Shown: positions 25,003-35,600 of the stretch, piece after piece
How positions within the stretch are numbered: position 1 is the stretch's first letter
Layout of the letters: each line of letters starts with the position of its first letter
Origin: Trissonchulus latispiculum
Taxonomy: Eukaryota > Nematoda > Enoplea > Enoplida > Ironidae
Direction: 5' to 3'
Assembly (NCBI GenBank): GCA_030248195.1
Contig: JASAND010021507.1
Span: 1-64,000 of the forward strand
Length of the DNA: 64,000 nt
The notes under the pieces: generated by a model
Seen by the model: the letters and a program-made list of their open reading frames with translations, nothing else
The model's database searches: none
Told to the model about the DNA's origin: nothing
Made by a program: the position numbers and the translations under genes

Positions 25003-25032
25003 TGGGCTACCGAGTCGTGACCTACGGTAGCC
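25003..25032. repeat. Hairpin with 9-bp perfect arms
   Basis: GGGCTACCG and CGGTAGCCC surround 12 bases. It follows a CCAAT-type motif (ATTGG) at about 24999. Confidence 0.5.
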
Positions 25033-25523
25033 CACAGGCGCGTCTGGCGGCTGGAGGACCCCCAAATTAATGGGAACAGATGACCCCTAAATCAGACAGA
25101 AAGGCGGCCAAAGGCCGGATTTTAAGTATCAAGTTTTAGGGGTCTCTGCTGGGGCCCATAAATCTGGAGTAAACAGAAACTCCTATATTTTCAAGAATTG
25201 GTCCTCCAGCGGCCAACACAAAAGGGCTCCCTTTGCTTAGTAGAAAGCAAAGGGGCCTCACCTGTTTGGTCCATCAAGGACCCAAAAGACGAAAAGAACG
25301 AAAACAAATTTCGTAAGAACTAAGAGCTAGGTACCTAAGTTAGGATTAATAAAATATAAAACTACCTAGAATTATTAACTACCTAAGTACCTATTGTTAT
25401 TGTATATAATTGTATGTATGTATTATTGTCTACCTAAGTTTATACCGAGTAGTGCAAAGGCTGGATTCAGCCTTTTGTGGGTGGGAGGTCAGCGGTGACC
25501 CTTATAAGGTCACTATTGTGTGA

Positions 25524-25562
25524 CTTACGTGAATGAATGCATGAATGGCATTCGTTCACGTA
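25524..25562. repeat. Hairpin with 16-bp arms
   Basis: TTACGTGAATGAATGC pairs with GCATTCGTTCACGTAA with one mismatch around a 7-base loop. Confidence 0.55.
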
Positions 25563-26360
25563 AGGTCAGGGAGCTTTCCACGGTCTCCAGACAAACAGGC
25601 GGGCGGTCAAAGATAAAAGGCCGAACCGTGAAAGGAGAAGAGAAAAGGGAGGAGTTAGAAAAACTCCCTAGATAATGGAATTAAAAATAGTATGTAGGAT
25701 TTAAAAAAATGTGTACTTGATTTGTACTTTTTGTTGTTTCAGGGATTAACGAAGAAGAAATGTTAATATTGTGTAAATGTTCTTATGTGTTGTGTAAATG
25801 TACTAATAAGATGGATAATAATGTGTTTTCTTGCTATTTAAGGGGATTTATGCCGATATTGGCCATTGCGCAACGCTGACATGACGAGGGCGAAGACAGG
25901 GGAGTTAAAGGGGGTCTCAATTACGACCGCCCTTGCGCAAGACTGACGTAATAGGGGTTCAAGTAATTGTGGGAGGCCTCAATACGGCCGTCCCACACAC
26001 GTACAAAAGGGCAAAAGGTCAAAGGTTCGAATCCTTGCACTAAGAGTTGAGGTAACCTAGTTAATTATGCATATTTTAAACGATTCTAACACCTATGAAG
26101 TCCACTAATTAGTGTAGTTCAAGGGCCTCAATACGGCCGCAGGAACACAGTTAATATACCTTAGTTAAGCCCTGTTAATTAATTGAATTGTGGAGATTTT
26201 AAGGCAATTTTGGCAGTTCTGACAGACACAGGATACAAGGACAGGCTATAATTGACAATATCAAATATTAATCCTTTTTATATACAATTACCTGGCATAG
26301 ATAACTGGGCAGGCCATGAGATCTTCGGTAGAACCAATTAATAACTCGCTGAATTATATA

Positions 26361-27301
26361 TGTGAAGGGTAGGGTTGAGTTTAGTTTGAAGCTTAGTTGA
26401 GATACCTGATCGGGAGGTCTAGAACTAACAATCGAAACCGCACTGTTCATTGACTTTTTGCACTGTTCGTCATTTTACTTCATTTTACTACACTGTTCGT
26501 TGACTGATCGATATTTTGCACTGTTCGTCATTTGTTGCACTGTTCGTCGCTGAATGGCTGTATATTTTGGCTGGTTCCCTAACCGCAATGAGTGACTGAT
26601 CGATAGATTGCTGTACATTTTTGTCTGGTTGTCTAACACATTTTTGTCTTGTTTTCTAACTTTTGTCTTGTTGTCTAACACATTTTCGTCTTGTTTTCTA
26701 ACTGCAATTTCCTAACTGCAATGTCTAAGCTGCAATGAATATTTTGTGTACTAACTTGCTTCCTAACCGCGATGACCATTGTTCCTGTAAACTGTTTACA
26801 AATTGCTATGAACATTTCTTTTTGTAATTCTGCATGGCTGATTAAAAACGGTGAATCTTGACTACTTCTTTGTTTGCATGTTTGTGGGTAATTTTCTCTA
26901 CCTGGTGATATGATTCTGAACAATTGTGCTTTGTATTGGGAAACCTATTATGTACTAATGGAAAGTTGTTTGTCAGTGGTATTTGAACTGCCATGAGTTC
27001 GTGGACCTAAGTGAATTAGATGATGCAAGGAATATTTTCGTAACTCTGGAAAACAAGCAAATTAATCCTGATTTATGAAAATGGTTTAGGAGTTTCTTTG
27101 TCCAGAAAGGATTGAACTATTTATGTATGCTCAATTTCTTAACTTAATGGGTTTGTTTTCGTCAAAATCGGGACTCTAGGGGACCACCTGAAACTCCAGG
27201 TAACCCCATCAGTCAAAAACAGGGCTACTGTTTCAAAAGGATCAAAAGAACTTCTAGGGAGACCGCTGATTCAGAGGGGGAATGACGTGAACTACCGTAG
27301 G

Positions 27302-27340
<39 letters not shown>

Positions 27341-28429
27341 TTACACATCACACGAGGCGGGGCTTATCTTCTACGTCATGAGTTGATTGACAGGAAGGGA
27401 GTTTCCAACCTGATGTCATAGCAGAGCCAGTCTTGGTCCGTCAGTCAAGGAGTTTGGTTGTGTTATTCGTTTTGTGGCCGTTTGGGCAGTTATTAGTACT
27501 TTGTGGCCGTTGTGCCTGCAGATTCTGCTTGTGTCCGGAAGGGACTGATATTGACATATCTACTTCAGTAAAGCCAGACTCAACCCACTGTTATTGCCAT
27601 ATTTGCGTCGACCCGCTTATACCACAGTTCAGATTTCACGGTAGTCACGTCATCTTCCCGTCCAGCTTCATCGGTCACTCTGTGGATATAAGGTAACTTT
27701 GAAACCAAAAGGTTCGGCTGCAGTCGTAAGAATTTTCCTATGCACAGTTGAGAGATCTAATTTGACAAATCTTCCTACCTTGTTTCTTGTCACCTGTAAA
27801 ATATTGTTACTAATTGTTGAGTGAACTGACAAAGCCTGTAGTTGTGGAACAGTCTGACTTAAATCTAATTGACAGTTTAACCGATATCTAATTAATGTTG
27901 ATGTTGTTTGTTGTTATTTTAATTTGTAAAAAACCAATAAATATACAATTTGCACAGTTTGAAGCAAACCTTCTGGCGTTGTGCCATTGAGACGAGATTG
28001 CATAACAGAATCAGGGACGATTTTGAGAACTGGGTGGACCACTGTTTAGATTACGGAAGCCCAGTTTAGGTAGAATTCAAGAACGGACGACCTCAAAGTT
28101 CAGTAAGCGGTCCATTCTTGATTAGGTAGTTAGGATCTGGATTGCATGATAATCTGCGAGGCCCCTGAAGACTCGCTTCAAAACGTTAAAACCGGATATC
28201 ACTATAATATTTATTGTGTGCATTAGTTAGAATTGGTGTCTATTATTGAGTCCCATTGGTGCTAGTCTGACTCTAGGAAATATTGCTGTCCTTGAGACCC
28301 CGATTGTTTTCAGGTAAAGTCGAACTGTTGAAAGAGGAGGCACAGATTCTTGAAATTTGAAAGGCGTGATTTGTGAAGAAGAACTTTAAACAGAAATTAA
28401 CCAGTGCTAACAAAACATTTTTCTTCACA
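26361..28429 (+). repeat. 5' LTR (2069 bp)
   Basis: Starts TGTGAAGGGTAGGGTTGAG and ends TTTTTCTTCACA. It carries an U3-like part with repeated GCACTGTTCGTCATTT units (26450-26550), a (CA)n run at about 27304-27338, a GC box GAGGCGGGGC (27354-27363), a decayed CRE (TGATGTCA, 27411), and AATAAA at 27936-27941. It aligns well with the 3' LTR from about 27120 onward but only poorly in the first 600 bp. A donor-like AAG-GTAACT lies at about 27690. Confidence 0.8.
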
Positions 28430-28867
28430 CTTGGAGCTCCCTCAGGCGAGGATAAAACTTGGGTGACTCTTTTCAAACAGAGCTCTGCAGTTCACACTAA
28501 CGAATTTGCCTTTTCGTTTGAAAGTTTAACCCTTTTCCTCGATTAAAAGAACTCTCACGACCGAGAAACATTACCACTTCCCCCTGGTTTACGATATCGT
28601 GATAATTGTATGCATTGTGACACTGTATGTGTAACTGTTAGTTAATTTTAATTAATTATCATCTACCTAGGCCTTAAAATCTTGTTAATTTCTTACGTAC
28701 GAATACTATCTATCCACACTTACTATGATAACTAACATTAGTTCCACTCTCAACCCGAGTAATATCATTCTTGCGTAACTTCTGAGTTTTTTGAGAGGAC
28801 GAGTTTTCTTTTTTGAGGAGAATTTTAAATAAGTACGAGAGATTATTACTCCTGCAAGCATAGTACG
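28430..28867 (+). promoter_or_regulatory. Retroelement leader with putative primer-binding site
   Basis: Two bases after the LTR comes TGGAGCTCCCTCAGGCGAGG (from 28432), in the position and with the TGG start expected of a primer-binding site. I could not match it to a particular tRNA. The rest, up to the gag ATG at 28868, is untranslated; a TAG lies in frame just upstream. Confidence 0.55.
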
Positions 28868-30400
28868 ATGCCGAATGATTTAGCCGAGTTAGGGTTGCCT
28901 GCGCAACCAGGACCCAAAGGGGCCAATGCCAATCCGCCAAGTGTAGAATCGCAAGTTCTCGCTAAGTTAAACGATACGTTAACTGAATTCAATTCTGCCA
29001 TTAGGGCTCAGGGTGTAGCCACTGCCTACAGTTCGGTTCCAATTTATCATGGGCTACCTTCCGAGTCGTTTGAGGAGCATTTAGAAAAGTATGACCGTTT
29101 CTGTCAGGTCATGGATTTTGAGGAAGGACAAAAAGTCCTTACCTTTTCCAGTTCCTTAGAGGGACGGGCTTTAGAATTATTTCGATCAGTGCCAAAACCC
29201 AGCCGAGGCACGTGGGCCGAGATGGTAGAGGCCACGAAAAAAGTTATGATCCCTCCTCACACAGCACTTCATGCATCATCACTCATGTTTCAAGTGAAAC
29301 AAGAGAAAGGTGAACCAGTTATGGATTACCTTATGAGATTAAATAGGTACGCACGACTCAGTTTTACCGAAAAGGATGGGTTTACTGAGGAGCAATTAGA
29401 ATTATTGAAATTGAGGCTATTTCTCTTTGGACTACGAAGTGATTTGAAAGCGCGTGTACCACCTGGGTGCAAAACCATGGAGCGCGCTGTCGAAAAAGCT
29501 CTTCAGGCTGAGGGTGAATATCCTGGGGAGGCCTACCCCTCGTTTATTGAACCAAATTTTCGAAATGATAGGGACACTCCTGCTGCCCTTGCAGAGGCTG
29601 AGAAGGCAGTTAAGGAACTGAAGGCCAAGTTCGAACAGTTCGAGTTAGATTCTAGACAGAAGGGAAATCCAAGTAGGAATGGTAAGGGACGCGATCTACC
29701 TCCGGGAACGACTTGCTTTAATTGCAATAAACCCGGACACGTTCGTCGTGAATGCCGTCAACCCGGCGGAGGAGCATACCGACCCAACAATCAGGGGTCT
29801 GACCGGAATTTTCAACGTAGGTCGGATGGGAATCAAAACTTTCGGACTAATTCAAATTTTCAGAATCAGAGAGAGAGAAATTACGACCAGAATGGTCGAG
29901 GAAACCGGTATGATAGGGATAACCGAAATTACCAGAATAATCGTCGGGATGACTACGCCCCGAGACGCGATCGGTACGAGAGAAACGATCGCTATGATAG
30001 GAAACCAAATCAGGGTAGGGACTTTCCCCCAGAAATGAAAAGAGAATATGGGCCTAAATTTGCTGTTTCTCGGACCCAAAATGAGGGGCAATGCTATGAA
30101 GGGAACAGCCGACGTCGCCAATATTCTGGAACGTCTGACTCGGCTGGCAGCGGATATAGAGACGGGTATTCGTCACGAGAACAATATCGTTCTCCCAGAC
30201 GTAGGGATGACTCGCGCTCAGATTCCTCGGGACAGTACACTGTCCGCACGACCCGTAGAGTTTCCAAAGATTGCATGATGCATGCAAAACGCTGTTTGGC
30301 CTCGCCACACTTTCAGCATAAAGTTCTAGCGTGTCGCCGGCCGTTGGTCTGCACCTGTCACGCGCCAGCGGCATACAGTCTCGTGAGGGAACCTGCCTAA
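28868..30400 (+). CDS. gag: Gag polyprotein of the giant retroelement
   Basis: A 510-residue intact Gag. The N-terminal half is a helical capsid-like region of the retrotransposon-gag kind (around residues 55-240, with VMDYLMRLNRYARLSF as a landmark). A charged linker follows, and at residue 283 a CCHC zinc knuckle, CFNCNKPGHVRREC (C-x2-C-x4-H-x4-C), which binds RNA. The C-terminal 200 residues are Asn/Arg/Asp/Tyr-rich and basic. The ATG at 28868 is the first after an in-frame stop. The ORF ends with TAA at 30398-30400 in the same frame as the Env-Pol ORF, 75 bases before its ATG. It packages the genomic RNA into particles. Confidence 0.9.
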   Translation: MPNDLAELGLPAQPGPKGANANPPSVESQVLAKLNDTLTEFNSAIRAQGVATAYSSVPIYHGLPSESFEEHLEKYDRFCQVMDFEEGQKVLTFSSSLEGRALELFRSVPKPSRGTWAEMVEATKKVMIPPHTALHASSLMFQVKQEKGEPVMDYLMRLNRYARLSFTEKDGFTEEQLELLKLRLFLFGLRSDLKARVPPGCKTMERAVEKALQAEGEYPGEAYPSFIEPNFRNDRDTPAALAEAEKAVKELKAKFEQFELDSRQKGNPSRNGKGRDLPPGTTCFNCNKPGHVRRECRQPGGGAYRPNNQGSDRNFQRRSDGNQNFRTNSNFQNQRERNYDQNGRGNRYDRDNRNYQNNRRDDYAPRRDRYERNDRYDRKPNQGRDFPPEMKREYGPKFAVSRTQNEGQCYEGNSRRRQYSGTSDSAGSGYRDGYSSREQYRSPRRRDDSRSDSSGQYTVRTTRRVSKDCMMHAKRCLASPHFQHKVLACRRPLVCTCHAPAAYSLVREPA

Positions 30401-30475
30401 CGGCCACATAGCGCTAGCTCTTTTACATCCACCAAGGAGGAACTTTTCGTACCTGTCCCACGACATTCCAGTCGT
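30401..30475 (+). promoter_or_regulatory. Stop-codon junction and splice-acceptor-like site between gag and env-pol
   Basis: The TAA that ends gag is followed by CGG. Reading continues in the same frame for 25 codons without another stop until the ATG at 30476, so readthrough would give a Gag-Env-Pol fusion. CGG after a stop favours readthrough in several RNA viruses (mostly shown for UGA). Alternatively, CGACATTCCAG ends at 30471, five bases before the ATG, and could be a splice acceptor for an env-pol mRNA. The sequence alone does not decide between them. Confidence 0.5.
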
Positions 30476-32640
30476 ATGCCTAATCTGAGGCGAGACCGGA
30501 CGACATCCGAGCCAATTGTTGACACCAACACGGTGGCAACCCAATGTAATCTTGAGGCTTATGGGGGACTAGGAACCGGTTCGAGCCCAGGAGAAGATAC
30601 ACAGTCGAACGAACCGGACACTTTTTCCTACTTGTTTATGCTTTTTATGTGGACCTTGGCTGTCACTGTCAGGACCGTTAGAAAAGTAGCCGTACCCGCG
30701 GCATGGGTTCTATTGGCTTTCCTTGTGTCAAAGGCTAATGCCCAGACACAAGCTGACACCGATTCTTCCCGCTTTCTGGCGGACGAAATTGCGAAAATTG
30801 GTACCTTGGTTCTGCCCCGTTGGGGAGCAGTATTAAGTCCTGCAGGGATTGGGGTAATCTCACAGAAAACGGAATATCTTGCACTAATTGTGCAGCTAGC
30901 GGTACCGCCTATGTCACCTCAGTGGAAGCCCCCTGAATGGGCCAATGAGGAAGACTGCATTGATCTTTCAACAGGAAAGGCTAAGACCGACCAGTACTGT
31001 GTTCGTATGATAAATCAAAGTTGCCCGCAATTCGATTTTCTAGAACGCGAAATCGACTCGATTAAATTAGAATATCGGAAATTATATTCGGGAGTGTTAA
31101 ACACTCACTTTTATTCTAAGTTACTCTCAAGTTTGTGTCGTTCGACGCCTGGAGTCTGTACTTCCTACCCGGTACCGGAACAAACTCACAGCCGACCCAA
31201 GCGTTTTATCGAATTTTTGCTAGCAGGAGCATTGGGATTAGGAGGGCTCGCTAACAGTCTAGCTAACTCTTATCATTTAGGCGAATTAGATAACAGAGTA
31301 ATGGCTGTCGAACATGGGTTTAACGTTTTGAGGGAAGACCAACTTAAAATTACGGACTCTATTAAACGAATTGTCCATGCCAATGAACAGGTGTATGCCT
31401 TTTTGCATCACACTGTTCAGGATCTGACAACCTTGATTATTAGAGCGCGTTGTTCAAACTTTTCCTACATGCGGCAGATTTACATGCAACTGCTTGCTCA
31501 TATCTTTACTTCGTCTTTACGAGATGGTCTAAACTCTGTTATGCGCGCTGGTCTACATTCGGAAATTAATCCGAACTTGGTAAACTTACAGACTCTCAAA
31601 GGGATCATCCGTACACACCCTTCTCTGAGAAATTCATTACTTAGTCAGGAGCCAAGCCTAATTTATCAGTTTGGGAAGGTCTATCCCATTAAGATTGACT
31701 TCAACACCTTACGTTTTGGTTTTATGTTGGAAATTCCTGTGCCTTTGGAACAGGAGGTAAGGCCCTTGTATGCCATTCAGAACGTAGGATATAATTCCCG
31801 GAAAAACGGAATTACATCTCTAGCACCACTGCCGGATTACGCGCAACGGTTGGATACTGGCGAGGTGAGGGAGATAGATGTCTCTGCGTGCAAAACAGCA
31901 CCGGGACTCTGGTTTTGTCCTCCCAATGCGATAGTGATGAGTTTAAGGGCAAAATGTTTACAGATTCTTATAAGTTATCCACCCGAACGCGTAGGCGAGG
32001 AATTTGAACACTGCCGCGAATACATACAGGTCAAAGTACTGGATAATTCTACTATCTATCGTACGACGCCCGCCGGCGTACTGGTTAGGACGAACTATAC
32101 CGAGGTCATTGTTGCAAGATCACCCTCGCTAAATCACGTGGCCGAAGGTGAAAGAGTACCCGTTCCAGAAACAGGAACCCTCTGGTTCGAGCACGGTAGA
32201 TACCTACATTTGATCATCGGTAACACCATTTTAACTAGCACGTTAGGCATTGCTAAGACTACTGTGACCACCTCCGATTTGAGAGAAACGATTGTTCCTG
32301 CCCCCTTGGGGCGGATCCCATTACATTTTACGGAACTTTCCACGGCAGAATATGAGAACGAGCAAGCAAAAAATTTAATTCAGAATCAAGTTAAAAATTA
32401 CGTGCATTTACCTCTAATTCCGTTAGAGCTCAAACACGGCTTGATGGTAGTTATTGTCATAGTACTATTGGGATGTTTGATTATCTGGTGGATTACCCCT
32501 TGTGGTAGAAAATTTAGGGCCAAAATTAGAAATCGTAAATCTCCATCCCCCCGACCCAATAGGCCCGCTATTTCAGCGCCCATTGAGAATCAGAAATTGC
32601 AAGAGAATCTGTTTAGTGATGATGAAGAAGAGGTACCGAT
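30476..32640 (+). other. env: Envelope-like domain within the polyprotein
   Basis: Class-I-like fusion glycoprotein region, placed at the N-terminus of Pol rather than downstream in its own ORF. Evidence: signal segment, Cys-rich ectodomain, R-x-K-R cleavage site, then FIEFLLAGALGLGGLANS with Gly/Ala/Leu character of a fusion peptide, an amphipathic coiled region (GELDNRVMAVEHGFNVLRED), several Asn-x-Ser/Thr sites, and a single anchor followed by a basic cytoplasmic start (GRKFRAKIRNRK). The family assignment to baculovirus-F/errantivirus envelopes rests on this architecture and remains to be tested. Confidence 0.7.
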
Positions 32641-35600
32641 TGAACTAGGTAATCTCTCCGTCAAGAGTGACCCGATGCCTTATCGACCACGAGAGAGTCT
32701 CGAGACTACATTCGCTGAGCGCAATCGTAAGTCTATGGCAAACCGATGCCACGCAACCACTCATTATAAGCCGATTTCTAGAGATACTTCATACGCCTCA
32801 TCTATGTCCGATTACGGACAGGATCCTCTAGATATCAGCTCTCGACCGCTGACCGATGATAGTCGAGAGAGTCAACCCTCACCGCTTATAGACCTAGGGT
32901 GTGATCTCAAAGGCAAAGGGAACCGGATTGTGCGGTTCTCGCGACAGGTAGCTATCGAAGGATCTGAGGAAGAGGATCCTACAGTGTCCCCTCATGCACA
33001 CGCAGATGCTGCCACTAGTCCTTTTAAACGAAACGTGAGACCTGTCAGTCCGGAGTCTGATGGATCGGGACCACAGACACGACTGTCCACCCGCGGTTCC
33101 GGGAGAATGGTAAATGCCCACTCAGTCTTGATGGTTAGGACTATACCGCTTATGATCAGTTTACTGCTCGTAGGACAGCCCGTTAATGCTCTTTTCGACA
33201 CCGGATCTCTGCTGTCAATAATGTCTCAGAGCTTGGTTGATAGATTAGGCTTGACTACTACACCCGTTGAAACCTTGGGGTCCTTACGCACCGCAAATGG
33301 GGGAAAGTGTCAAATTTTGGGCTATGTAAAAATACCTATAATCTTTGCCGGGGCTGAAAAACGTTTACCCGTTCGTAACTGGAAATTTTTGGTGGTGGAA
33401 AAATTGACTACTGACTGCATTCTAGGATCTGATTTTATGGTAACTTTTCCGGGAGAAATCTCTTTAGATTTCGGCCAACATACAATTACCTGGCCTGCCT
33501 CTGACGGTACACGTGTAACCCTACCACTTATGATACCAACCAAGCCTAAGAAGGTCGAGATTTTTCATATAGGTATGACCCAACGAAACTCGTGTACCTG
33601 TTGCATGGAGGAAGTGAGTACCACACCGCCGAGACCACTTCCTATGATTTATGTGAATTTGAAGGGACAACCGGTGCAAACCTTATTGGATACTGGCGCA
33701 AATTTGAGTCTAATGAATGAAAGTTTAGTTAAATTTCTAAATTTGAAAATACTACCAATGGATAGACCTTTGCGAGCCGAAGGGGTTAACGGACAAGCTT
33801 TAAAATTTAGAGGAGCCGTTAAGGTACCTGTTGAATTCTACGACACTCCTGGGATAACCGTCGAGCATACTTTTCTGGTCCCTAAGGGACTAGCTGAGGA
33901 TTGCCTCATAGGAACCGATTTCTTACACGAGCACGGTGGGGATCTCACTCTAAGTTTCGCACAGGGTGAACTGAGACTGTGTAAGCCCGAGCGTCCCCCA
34001 ATGGTTGCTAAACTAATACATCAGGTACCCGTCACGCATACCACTTATCGAGTTTCCGCTATACAAAAAGTTACGATTCCGGCCTACTCTGAAGTAGCCG
34101 TGCCCGCATTAGTTGAGAGTATGGAAAAATTGAAGTATGATGGTCTTTTTGAGCCCACTGAGGTGAAATTTGCTGCGGAAAATTCCAGTGTTCAAGTGAT
34201 GCCAGCCATGGTAAATCTGAGGCAAAGGTTAATTCCTGTTCTTATGAAAAACAAGACAGGACAGGCGATAACTATCTACGAAAATTCTACACTAGGTAAT
34301 GTGACGCCTCAGAATGAACTTCGGCGAGGTGGTGACATTCGTAACTATCGACCACTGGTCAATGAAAATGGTGAACCGGTACGACTGAGAAATCCTCCGA
34401 AGCTCGGTGTAAATCCTAGTCAGAGAACTGGGTATAGCGTTAACGCTTGCTTCACCGACCAACAGTGTACTTTAAACGACTTGCCGGAACCAATGCGCGA
34501 GATTTCATTCGATCAGGAAAATTTGTCGAAAACGGAAATTGGACAGTTTCTAGGGCTCCTAAACACAAATCGAAACTGTTTCTCTCAGCATCCTTTCGAT
34601 ATTGGCAAATGCACTATTTTTAAAGCGCACATTAACACCGGGGATGCTAAGCCTCTGTACGCCACACCTTATAGGCTCCCTGTACACCTGAGACAGCCGT
34701 TGCTGGAGGAACTCACGGAGATGTTGAAGTACGGACTAATTAGGCCGTCCACTAGTCCTTGGAGTTCACCTATGATCTACGTACCTAAGCCAGGAGGTAA
34801 ACTGCGACTATGCGTTGACTTTAGGCGGGTCAACAAAATTAGTGATCCGGATGTATACCCAATCCCGCGCATTGATGACATAATGACATCATTGAAAGGG
34901 TCAAAGTTCTTCTCTACAATCGACTTGAGTAAAGGATTCAATCAGATTGAACTTGACGAGGAATCTAAAGCTAAAGCGAGTTTCAATACTTTTCATGGTC
35001 AGTTTGAATATAATGTTTTGCCTTTCGGATTAAAATGCGCACCCGGTAACTTTCAGCGCTGCATGGAAAGAATTTTGGGCGACTTACAGTGGAAAAAGTG
35101 CATTATCTACATAGATGATATTTTGATCTTTTCGAAAAGTTTTGAGGAGCATTTGAAAATTATGCAAGAAGTTTTTGATCGTCTGCGCGCCGCTGATTTG
35201 AAAATGAATCCAGGAAAATGTCATTTTTTGAAAAAATCCGTCACCTACCTGGGACACATTATTTCAGAGCAAGGGGTCGAACCCCTAAAGGAGCGCATCC
35301 AAGCCATACATGACTTAGCCGTACCAAGAAATATTAAGGACGTGGAAAGCTTTTTAGGGATGTGTGCTTATTACGCAAAGTTCATCAAAGGTTTTGCGCA
35401 TTTGGCTGCCCCACTCTACTCTCTCAAAAAGAAAGGTGTGCGTTTTGTTTGGAATAATACGCACCAGCAATCTTTTGTCCTCCTTAAAAAGAGTTTGGTC
35501 GAAGCACCAGTACTCGCGCATCCCGATCTCACAAAAGGTTTTATTCTTCATACTGACGCCTCTGATTTGGGATTGGGTGCTGTTCTATCACAGGAACAGG

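Larger units (their letters stand above)
21114..26360. other. Non-coding repeat-rich stretch before the giant retroelement
   Basis: No gene recognised. 21114-21200 resembles the GPCR intron near 3217-3290 and 5915-5965 (shared GAAGATTGCAA, GACTC-TTAG and TGTAGAGATTT), perhaps another diverged copy. A short (CA)n lies at 22184-22203. 23220-23870 is low-complexity CTAACTA-like sequence. Near 25912, 25976 and 26127 a motif like GGCCTCAATACGGCCG recurs. Confidence 0.45.

Noticed and set aside
26000..26050. tRNA gene suggested by GGTTCGAATCC
   Set aside because: The T stem does not pair fully and no acceptor stem or A box lies at the right distance.
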